Positions 6,364-11,290 of a DNA stretch of 11,290 nt are shown one piece after another. The translations under genes and the position numbers were made by a program. Under the pieces are notes generated by a model, which was not told the DNA's origin, ran no database searches, and saw nothing but the letters and a program-made list of their open reading frames with translations. The stretch is from JAVXNW01 sp036645575 (GTDB taxonomy: Bacteria; Bacillota; Clostridia; Christensenellales; Aristaeellaceae): NCBI GenBank assembly GCA_036645575.1, contig JAVXNW010000081.1, forward strand, positions 1 to 11,290, given 5' to 3'. Numbering within the stretch: position 1 is the first letter of the stretch; the number at the start of each line of letters is the position of its first letter.

Positions 6364-7371
6364 TTAGCCGATGATTAGCGGCGCGCGGTTTTCGTAGGCG
6401 CGGATGATGGCGCCCAAGATGTCGCCATGCGCGTCCTGAACGCTGATGGTCGCGCCGGATACCACGTCGGCCAACGCGGCCTTCTGTTCGTCGGTCAGCG
6501 CGTCGTACTTCGCGGCGTCTTCCGGCTTGTCGCTGCCCGCCTTGAGCGGACGGCCGTTGAGGTCGGAGCAATTGTCATTAAACCACTGCGTCACTTCTTC
6601 GACGGTCATGCCCTTAGAGAGCTGCTCCAAGTGATCCATTTCCTGCGCCCAAGTGCCGGAATTGAGCTTGTAGCTGTCGCCGCGCTCGCGCTTGGTCTTC
6701 CAGCCGGCGACCTCGCCCAAGAACGCTTCCTCGGTGTCCGGCGTCTTGCCGTCCACCACTTCGTCGTGGTTTTCGTCGTAGTTGTAGCCACCCTGTCCCG
6801 GGAATCCGCTCAGGTGCGGCATGTCCGCGCCGTCGTAGTTCGGCGTCGCGACCTCGATCATGTCCACGTTCAGGTCGACAATGCGGCCTTCGCGGTCAAA
6901 GATGCCACTGGCGCTCACGATGTTGAACGAGTACACGGACACGTCCTTGTCGTCCTTGCCTGGACCGATGCGGCCGTTGCTGACCATCGCCATGCCGCGA
7001 TACAGGTCGGCGTCCGGCATGACTTCCGGCGCTTCCGGCTCGGCTGCGGGCACGGTTTCCGGGTTGAGCGCGTACTTCACCGCGTCAAATATCGCCGTGC
7101 TGGTGACCGTCGCGCCCGCGACGCAATCCACGCCCTCGATGCCGCCCGCTGCGATGATCGCCGCCGGCAACTGCTCGATGGCCATGCTGCCCACGCCGCT
7201 TGTCTCGCTCGCGCCCTCGCACGTCATCTGGGTGATCTTGTCATTCTCTACCGTAATGCACACCGTGACGTCGCCGCCAAAACCCTTGGCCGTTCCGGTC
7301 AATTCCTGCGCGGACGCGGGAAGCGCCAGCAGCAATGCCAAACAGACGATCAATACAGAAACCTTACGCAT
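6364..7371 (-). CDS. Secreted FMN-binding protein with two predicted covalent flavin sites
   Basis: The 335-residue exported protein has a signal peptide at residues 1-21 (cleavage after ASA). Two FMN_bind-type attachment motifs are seen: D82-CVAGAT88 in the N-terminal domain (about 25-103) and D302-VVSGAT308 in the C-terminal one. In this family the Thr of the D-x-x-S/A-G-A-T motif is esterified to FMN by the flavin transferase ApbE. An acidic, proline-rich linker (104-120) separates the N-terminal domain from a conserved central segment including GRIGPGKDDKD (133-143), WKTKRERGDSY (224-234) and NGRPLK (272-277), typical of a clostridial FMN-binding family. Electron carriage at the outer face of the membrane is the likely role. 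No ApbE, Rnf/Nqr subunit or reductase partner is in the window. AGGAGG (minus strand of 7379-7384) lies 7 bp before the ATG. Confidence 0.88.
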   Translation of the reverse strand: MRKVSVLIVCLALLLALPASAQELTGTAKGFGGDVTVCITVENDKITQMTCEGASETSGVGSMAIEQLPAAIIAAGGIEGVDCVAGATVTSTAIFDAVKYALNPETVPAAEPEAPEVMPDADLYRGMAMVSNGRIGPGKDDKDVSVYSFNIVSASGIFDREGRIVDLNVDMIEVATPNYDGADMPHLSGFPGQGGYNYDENHDEVVDGKTPDTEEAFLGEVAGWKTKRERGDSYKLNSGTWAQEMDHLEQLSKGMTVEEVTQWFNDNCSDLNGRPLKAGSDKPEDAAKYDALTDEQKAALADVVSGATISVQDAHGDILGAIIRAYENRAPLIIG

Positions 7372-7430
7372 GACATATCCTCCTCATATTTTGATTCGAT
7401 TGGCGGACGGATTCTCCGTCCCATGCGCAT

Positions 7431-7459
7431 ATTCTAGCACTGGCACACGGCGTAGTCTG
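7431..7459 (-). promoter_or_regulatory. Candidate extended -10 promoter of the FMN-protein gene
   Basis: On the minus strand TGCTAGAAT (TAGAAT at 7431-7436) is an extended -10 element. Its -35 region (7454-7459, CAGACT) is poor, as expected where an extended -10 or an activator compensates. The start site would be near 7424, about 50 nt before the start codon. Confidence 0.45.
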
Positions 7460-7472
7460 TGACTTTGTCACA
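7458..7472. promoter_or_regulatory. 15-bp perfect palindrome, CRP/FNR-like operator
   Basis: TGTGAC (7458-7463), TTT, GTCACA (7467-7472) is a perfect inverted repeat. It resembles the CRP-superfamily consensus TGTGA-N6-TCACA but has a 5-bp centre. Its centre (7465) lies about 41 bp upstream of the predicted start site of the minus-strand FMN-protein gene, the classic class II activator position. Which regulator binds is unknown. Confidence 0.5.
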
Positions 7473-7725
7473 TAAATGTTGATTTATGGCAAATTTACCC
7501 TATAAATTTCCTAGGAATCATGGGCGATCGCCCCGCAGCCGCCGTTTCGGACGTGCCGCGCTTTTTTTTTGAGCCGCATGCCATCCCGCGCGGACGGATC
7601 GGCCGGTCGCGGCGTGTGCGCAAGCGGAAAAAATCCAAACATTTGTTACTTGAAATTTTTGATTGTCCGTATAAAATACTGGGGGAGCCAGAGAATATGT
7701 AACCTTCTGCGTAACCGTTTCAGGG

Positions 7726-7731
7726 TACAAT
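7726..7731 (+). promoter_or_regulatory. Candidate -10 box for the Ig-like-protein gene
   Basis: TACAAT at 7726-7731 is a 5/6 match to the -10 consensus and lies 55 bp before the start codon. No good -35 hexamer is present at 16-18 bp. An alternative is TATAAA at 7670-7675. This is a weak prediction. Confidence 0.3.
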
Positions 7732-7786
7732 AGGATTGTAAGATGAACGAAGGGGCAATCGCCCAGACGATAGAGGAGATAAGAAA

Positions 7787-8119
7787 ATGAAAAACACGAT
7801 GAAGGTGCTGGTCGCGTTGGTGCTGGTCGTGGTTACGCTGATGGGTGGCGTCGCGATGGCGGAGGCGTCCAAGGGCGCGCGCAAGATGAGCGTCAAAGTG
7901 GCCATGACCAATGGCAAGGATCTGTGCTTCGGCGACACCGTCACCTTAAAGGCAATCGTCAAGGGCGCGGATGCCGCCGCCTACACGCTCTCTTGGGAAG
8001 TCAAGGAAGGAAAGCACGACTGGAAGGCGCTGGGCGAGACAAACGCGACCTACACCTTCACCGTGACCGAGCAAAACCAGAACTTCAAATACCGCGTCGC
8101 GCTGATCACCGAAGCCTAA
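7787..8119 (+). CDS. Small secreted protein, single Ig-like domain
   Basis: The 110-residue product has a clear signal peptide (1-25, cleavage after AMA) and a mature part of about 85 residues. The pattern of DTVTLKAIVKGADAAAYTLS (50-69), W70, then an acidic loop, NATYTFTV (86-93) and YRVALI (102-107) matches the strand order of bacterial Ig-like/surface-repeat domains, where a core Trp and a late Tyr/Arg strand are typical. These usually occur as repeats in large surface proteins; a free single domain is less usual. There is no cell-wall anchor, lipobox or second membrane segment, so it should be released or held by another protein. AGAGGAG (7772-7778) lies 8 bp before the ATG. No transcription terminator is obvious downstream. 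Binding partner unknown. Confidence 0.7.
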   Translation: MKNTMKVLVALVLVVVTLMGGVAMAEASKGARKMSVKVAMTNGKDLCFGDTVTLKAIVKGADAAAYTLSWEVKEGKHDWKALGETNATYTFTVTEQNQNFKYRVALITEA

Positions 8120-8240
8120 GCCCCAACGCGAAACGCCCCCTAATCCCAAATTCCCAAACGCCCCGATGGCGACGCGCCCGCGAGCGAAAAGACAAATTGC
8201 CTACAGCCGAAGATGCGGAAGTGTTTAAAGGACATTTTTG

Positions 8241-8249
8241 TGTTATAAT
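8241..8249 (+). promoter_or_regulatory. Extended -10 promoter of the aldo/keto reductase gene
   Basis: TGTTATAAT (8241-8249) is a perfect extended -10 element (TGnTATAAT). No good -35 hexamer is seen 17 bp upstream, which is tolerated with an extended -10. Transcription would begin near 8256, leaving a leader of about 73 nt. The reductase gene is thus likely transcribed separately from the small secreted protein. Confidence 0.65.
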
Positions 8250-8328
8250 ATAAGATACGAAGGCATTGTGCAAATCATCTCTGCGCGGACACGCGCGTTG
8301 AAGCGTTGCATTCAAGGAAGGGGTACCC

Positions 8329-9477
8329 ATGAATTATCGACAACTGGGGAAAACCGGGCTGCAAGTCAGCGAGATCGGGCTGGGCGGGGAATGGCTCGAG
8401 CGACACAATACGGAAGAGGTCAAGGCGGTCATCGACCGCTGCACGGAGCAGGGCATCAACATCCTCGACTGCTGGATGCCTGGCCCGGAAGTGCGGGGCA
8501 ATATCGGTTCCGCGATTGCGGGACGCCGCGACAAGTGGATCGTGCAGGGGCACATCGGCTCCACTTGGCAGAACGGGCAGTATGTGCGCAGCCGCGACAT
8601 GAAGGCGGTCACCGAAAGCTTTGAGGACCTGCTTAGGCAGTTCCGCACCGATTACATCGATCTGGGCATGATCCACTTTGTGGACGATGTCGCGGAGTTT
8701 GATCGATCCATGAACGGCGCGTTCATCGACTACGTCCACAAGCTCAAGCGGGACGGAACCATCCGCCACGTCGGCCTAAGTTCGCACAACCCCGCGGTCG
8801 CCAAGATGGCGGCCGAGAGCGGCGAGATCGACATGCTGCTCTTTAGCGTCAACCCGGCCTTTGACATGCTGCCGGCCAACAAGGATCTGGACGACATGTT
8901 TGGCGAGGCGATCTTTGAGGATGCGTCGCTGGGCGGAATCGCGCCTGAGCGCGCGGAACTCTACCGCGTCTGCGAGCGCGAGGGCGTCGGCATCAACGTC
9001 ATGAAGGGCTATGCGGGCGGGCGGCTCTTCTCCGGCGACACCTCTCCCTTTGGCGTGGCGCTCACGCCGGTTCAGTGCCTGCACTACGCGCTGACGCGTC
9101 CGGCGGTGGCGTCGGTGCTCGTCGGCTTTGACACGCCCGAGCACGTGGACGCGGCCGTCGCCTACGAGTGCGCGACCGCCGAGCAGAAGGACTATGCCAG
9201 CGTCCTGGCCAGCGCACCGCGCCACGCCTACGCGGGCCAGTGCACCTACTGCGGGCACTGCGCGCCCTGCCCGGCCAAGATCGATATCGCGATGGTCAAC
9301 AAGCTCTACGACCTCGCCCAAATGCAAAGCGAGGTTCCCCCGACCGTCCGCGCGCACTACGAATGCCTGTCCGCCCACGCAAGCGACTGCATTGGCTGCG
9401 GCGCCTGCGAAAAGCGCTGCCCGTTCGGCGTGTCCGTGATCACGCGCATGAAACAGGCCGCCCAGCTGTTCGCATAA
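8329..9477 (+). CDS. Aldo/keto reductase-family protein with C-terminal 2x[4Fe-4S] domain
   Basis: Residues 1 to about 295 form an aldo/keto reductase TIM barrel (MNYRQLGKTGLQVSEIGLGG at 1-20, YIDLGMIH at 109-116, HVGLSSHNP at 147-155). Residues 300-370 carry two ferredoxin-type clusters: C305, C308, C311 and C314 (CTYCGHCAPCP), then C354, C357, C360 and C364 (CIGCGACEKRCP). The classic tetrad Asp-Tyr-Lys-His is only partly kept. D47 and H116 are present, but the Tyr region reads DCWMPGP (47-53) and the Lys position reads VQGH (72-75). This looks like a recognised anaerobe subfamily (COG1453-like), but its reaction is not established, and NADPH-dependent carbonyl reduction should not be assumed. 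It is cytoplasmic, with no signal peptide. The ribosome site AAGGAAGG (about 8315-8321) supports this start. Length (382) suits the family. It stands alone between its own promoter and a terminator-like hairpin. Confidence 0.9.
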   Translation: MNYRQLGKTGLQVSEIGLGGEWLERHNTEEVKAVIDRCTEQGINILDCWMPGPEVRGNIGSAIAGRRDKWIVQGHIGSTWQNGQYVRSRDMKAVTESFEDLLRQFRTDYIDLGMIHFVDDVAEFDRSMNGAFIDYVHKLKRDGTIRHVGLSSHNPAVAKMAAESGEIDMLLFSVNPAFDMLPANKDLDDMFGEAIFEDASLGGIAPERAELYRVCEREGVGINVMKGYAGGRLFSGDTSPFGVALTPVQCLHYALTRPAVASVLVGFDTPEHVDAAVAYECATAEQKDYASVLASAPRHAYAGQCTYCGHCAPCPAKIDIAMVNKLYDLAQMQSEVPPTVRAHYECLSAHASDCIGCGACEKRCPFGVSVITRMKQAAQLFA

Positions 9478-9489
9478 TTCATGAAAATC

Positions 9490-9526
9490 GCGCGATAACC
9501 ACCCGCCAAGCGGGTGATTATCGCGC
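9490..9526. terminator. Long hairpin downstream of the aldo/keto reductase gene
   Basis: GCGCGATAA (9490-9498) pairs with TTATCGCGC (9518-9526). After one C/A mismatch, CACCCGC (9500-9506) pairs with GCGGGTG (9510-9516) around a 3-nt loop. It starts 13 bp after the reductase stop. No T-run follows at once, so it acts as a 3' stabiliser or a weak terminator for either strand. Confidence 0.5.
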
Positions 9527-9563
9527 TTGCGCTGCCGCTATCGCGATCTCGTCAAATATTGAA

Positions 9564-9587
9564 ATAGGCCTTGCGCCTTATTTTTTT
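9564..9587 (+). terminator. Short stem plus T7 run
   Basis: AGGC (9566-9569) pairs with GCCT (9575-9578), extendable through A/T bases with a bulge, followed by TTA and seven T (9581-9587). This would stop rightward transcription from the reductase. The T-run also encodes the lysines at the C-terminus of the opposite-strand UbiB remnant, so it may be coincidental. Confidence 0.4.
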
Positions 9588-10555
9588 CGGAGGATGTGAT
9601 AGATTAAAATAGCGCCTAAAATCAGGGCGATCAGAAATCCGGCAGCGCCAAGCGCGGGAATCCCAAACAGCTTTCCGGCCATATCGGTTGTGCAGATAAG
9701 GCTGGAACCCACCAAAAGCCCTGCGCAGATCACGGCCATGATCAGCTTATTCATCATGTCATCCAGCTGGGAAAGGGGCTCCTCAGAGCCGGTGATCTCC
9801 AGATTGATCTTGGTTTGTCCCTTCACGGTCATCTTTAGAATGTCCGCCAAATGAGCGGGAATGTCAAGGCTTTTGCGCAGGGTAATAAGGGCTGCCGCAC
9901 TGGTTTCCTTTAGCTCTTTCTGGACGTCAAATTCTTTTCCCGCCATGTGCTGCGTAATAATGTCCATAAAATTTATTTTGGGGGACAGGTCGGAGAGCAC
10001 GCCCTCGATGGTCATCATGCCGCGCCCCAGCATGGACACCCCCTCCGGCATTCCGATGTGATGGCGGTTCATGAGGTCGTTCAGCTCCACCAAAAACTGA
10101 CCTAAATTGAGCGTGGCAAAGTCGGCAGTGCCGTATCTTGCCAGCATCAAATCAATGTCGTTGTAGAGCGCGGCGTGATTCAGCTTTTGCCGCACAACGC
10201 CGATGGACAGCGCCACATTTTTTAGCTCCATCACATCGCTGTGTATGATGGCCTTGAGCGCCGCGGCAAACTGTTCCTTGTCCCGCTGGGTAATTCGCCC
10301 TACCATCCCCAAATCCAGCCAGACGATTTTGCCTTCCCGAATCACGATGTTGCCGGGGTGTGGGTCGGCGTGAAACAGGCCGTCGTCCAGCACCTGCTTT
10401 GCGTAGTTTGCCGCCAGCTTCCTGGCAATCTCATCTCGGTCATAGCCCCGCGCCAAAAGCATTTCACGGTTGTCAATGGAAATCCCCTCAACATATTCCA
10501 TGACAAGAATTTTAGAGGTCGTGAGGTGCTTTTCCACCTTGGGGCAGGAAATATA
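9578..10555 (-). pseudogene. N-terminally truncated UbiB/AarF (ABC1) atypical kinase gene
   Basis: About 325 residues of an ABC1/UbiB-family protein remain. Numbered from an internal GTG at 10537, the visible landmarks are LVMEYVEG (11-18), the catalytic HADPHPGN (56-63) and the metal-binding DLG (75-77). Two C-terminal membrane helices (about 265-316) end in RKK. Family members are usually about 530-560 residues. The missing N-terminal ~220 include the KxGQ motif, the Ala-rich nucleotide loop and the catalytic lysine. In the UbiB frame similarity begins at CPKV (10546-10535) and a stop codon sits at 10559-10561. Upstream of that the other frame encodes a TetR fragment. A shortened product could start at 10537 but would lack essential kinase parts. 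The family supports ubiquinone or lipid-related processes in other bacteria; here the gene is most likely dead. Confidence 0.8.
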
Positions 10556-10797
10556 CGTTCAGCGAGATTTTGATAAAAGTTCATCAAACATTCTGAAAAG
10601 CTGTTTTGCCCTTGAAAGGCAAGCACATTCAGATAGAATTTTCGATTCGCCTGCATATACCGGCAGAGGGCGAGCAGGCCGTCACGCCAATGCGCTATAT
10701 CCACATCCTCGCCAATAATCGGCGTGATTTCCGTATAAAAAATCCAACTGATGATATCGTATTTGTCCTTAAAAATGTAGCGACCATCAAAATGCAA
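10549..10797 (-). pseudogene. TetR-family regulator fragment (DhaS-like C-terminal domain)
   Basis: Eighty-three residues match the middle of a TetR-type regulator: FKDKYDIISWIFYTE (9-23) is the end of the DNA-binding domain and the start of helix 4. ALCRYMQANRKFYLNVLA (43-60) and GQNSFSECLMNFYQ (63-76) are typical of the clostridial TetR C-terminal domain of DhaS type. The helix-turn-helix before it is missing: a stop codon lies 6 bp upstream of the first residue, and other frames do not supply it. The C-terminal end is also missing; after about 10549 the same frame reads shadow sequence of the UbiB gene. The fragment is therefore broken at both ends and should be non-functional. Confidence 0.72.
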
Positions 10798-10855
10798 GCA
10801 TTATACGAAAAGGGGTTATCTGAAAAATGTATCCGTATAGCATAAACGCACCTTG

Positions 10856-10884
10856 TTGCACAACATAAAAAAACGTGGTATACT
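10856..10884 (+). promoter_or_regulatory. Sigma-A promoter for the 63-residue gene
   Basis: TTGCAC (10856-10861) and TATACT (10879-10884) are near-consensus hexamers with a 17-bp spacer. Transcription would begin near 10891, giving a leader of about 70 nt. Confidence 0.7.
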
Positions 10885-10960
10885 GAATTAGAAAAATAAC
10901 CGCTTGCACGGTCGCGCCTTGTGGGTGATAGGTGTATTTTATATAATAGGAGGATTGTTT

Positions 10961-11152
10961 GTGGGAAAAGAATTTGAAATTCAAGGCTGTGTTGAGGTTC
11001 CGCTCGGCTTGTCAGAAGAAGAATTTTGGAATATATTTATTGGTTTTATAGAGTCAAACCGCTGGTCATTTGGCGGTGGCATCAATGAAATCATAGATGG
11101 ATTTTACATCAACGCTGACGGAACAAAGGGAAAGCACGTTCTTGACAAATAA
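10961..11152 (+). CDS. Small hypothetical protein, 63 residues
   Basis: I do not recognise a named family. The product is acidic and soluble, with no signal peptide. It has an amphipathic helix region LSEEEFWNIFIGFIESN (17-33) followed by WSFGGGI (35-41) and a C-terminal INADGTKGKHVLDK (50-63), which looks like a compact alpha/beta fold. The GTG start is chosen because AGGAGG (10948-10953) sits 7 bp upstream and a good promoter lies further up. The frame runs open to 10904, but that extension precedes the ribosome site. Base composition is much more AT-rich than the sugar operon. Its position between the TetR/UbiB scar and a transposase suggests mobile or recently acquired DNA. Confidence that it is a real gene is good; function is unknown. 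Confidence 0.7.
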   Translation: MGKEFEIQGCVEVPLGLSEEEFWNIFIGFIESNRWSFGGGINEIIDGFYINADGTKGKHVLDK

Positions 11153-11222
11153 AAGGAACGGTTTACTTTCAAATAAGGAAATTTGAAAACAATAGACAAA
11201 TTTTATTTTAGGTGGTGATAAT

Positions 11223-11290
11223 TTGGAATTACCCAAACGCAAGCAGATACGATTACAGGGTTATGATTATTCATCAAATGGTGCATATTT
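11223..11290 (+). CDS. REP-associated/IS200-like (Y1) transposase, N-terminus only
   Basis: The reading frame from TTG at 11223 gives LELPKRKQIRLQGYDYSSN followed by GAYF at the window edge. This is the characteristic N-terminus of REP-associated tyrosine transposases (PF01797, Y1 HUH superfamily), which typically begin with LPKRK..RL..YDYS..GAYF(V/I)T. AGGTGG (11210-11215) lies 7 bp before the TTG. The catalytic HUH motif and active tyrosine would lie beyond the window. The protein is cut by the edge and not necessarily broken. RAYTs act on short palindromic REP sequences; classical IS200 copies are flanked by hairpin ends, and none is obvious upstream here. Confidence 0.8.
   Translation, partial: MELPKRKQIRLQGYDYSSNGAY

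Larger units (their letters stand above)
7372..7786. other. Divergent control region between FMN-protein and Ig-like-protein genes
   Basis: This 415-bp non-coding stretch serves two divergent genes. It holds the candidate FMN-protein promoter and palindrome (listed separately) and an AT-rich inverted repeat, AAATTTA (7491-7497) with TAAATTT (7503-7509). It also has a perfect 12-bp palindrome GGGCGATCGCCC (7522-7533) and a run of nine T at 7562-7570 with no clear stem before it. The candidate promoter of the rightward gene is near 7726. Short open frames on both strands have no recognisable content. Confidence 0.5.

Noticed and set aside
5195..6571. Minus-strand open frame (458 codons) opposite the binding-protein gene
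   Set aside because: It is a shadow of the binding-protein gene with arginine-rich low-complexity translation. It also crosses the strong terminator and runs into the FMN-protein gene.
6427..7437. Plus-strand open frame (336 codons) opposite the FMN-protein gene
   Set aside because: The minus-strand protein has a signal peptide and two FMN motifs; the plus-strand translation is Val/Arg/His-rich with no domain.
7562..7570. Run of nine T as an intrinsic terminator
   Set aside because: No stable stem directly precedes it on either strand, and no gene reads rightward into it.
8131..8164. Direct repeat AAACGCCCC (8131-8139 and 8156-8164)
   Set aside because: Only two 9-bp copies occur in C-rich spacer DNA. 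There is no array and no flanking gene, so this is not a CRISPR or an attachment site.
10801..10840. TATACG...CGTATA inverted repeat as a recombination site
   Set aside because: The arms are only 6 bp with a 26-bp spacer, and no recombinase gene or known core sequence is present.

Overview
The window looks like chromosome from a GC-rich, anaerobic Clostridia-type Firmicute; this is an inference. The evidence is canonical sigma-A promoters, strong AGGAGG ribosome sites, CUT2 sugar-transporter and ROK-regulator sequences of clostridial flavour, an iron-sulfur aldo/keto reductase, and a TetR/UbiB remnant. Bases 1 to about 9,480 are GC-rich. From about 9,580 the DNA becomes visibly more AT-rich and holds broken genes and the start of a transposase.

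Layout: 1-681 is non-coding and rich in palindromes. It ends in a promoter with an overlapping inverted repeat and a long leader. 682-1980 (+) is a ROK-family repressor. 1981-2607 is a long intergenic region with a large hairpin, an AT-rich island and a perfect-consensus promoter. 2608-6193 (+) is a three-gene CUT2 sugar ABC importer in the order ATPase, permease, binding protein. A bidirectional terminator at 6283-6321 separates it from the convergent 6364-7371 (-), a secreted protein with two predicted covalent-FMN sites. 7372-7786 is a divergent control region containing a 15-bp palindrome. 7787-8119 (+) is a small secreted protein that resembles one Ig-like domain. 8329-9477 (+) is an aldo/keto reductase-like protein with two [4Fe-4S] motifs. 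9578-10797 (-) is a scar in which a TetR-family fragment runs directly into an N-terminally truncated UbiB/AarF kinase-like gene. 10961-11152 (+) is a small unknown gene with its own promoter. At 11223 the N-terminus of a REP-associated/IS200-like (Y1) transposase begins and runs off the end.

The ROK protein probably controls the adjacent importer in response to a sugar or sugar phosphate. No sugar kinase, isomerase or hydrolase lies in the window, so the substrate cannot be named. The FMN protein and the Fe-S reductase suggest redox chemistry outside and inside the cell, but nothing ties them to each other. I see no complete new multi-gene system. The most unusual items are the dual-FMN protein with its CRP/FNR-like palindrome, the 63-nt hairpin before the transporter promoter, the aldo/keto reductase with a degenerate active site, and the TetR-UbiB deletion scar.
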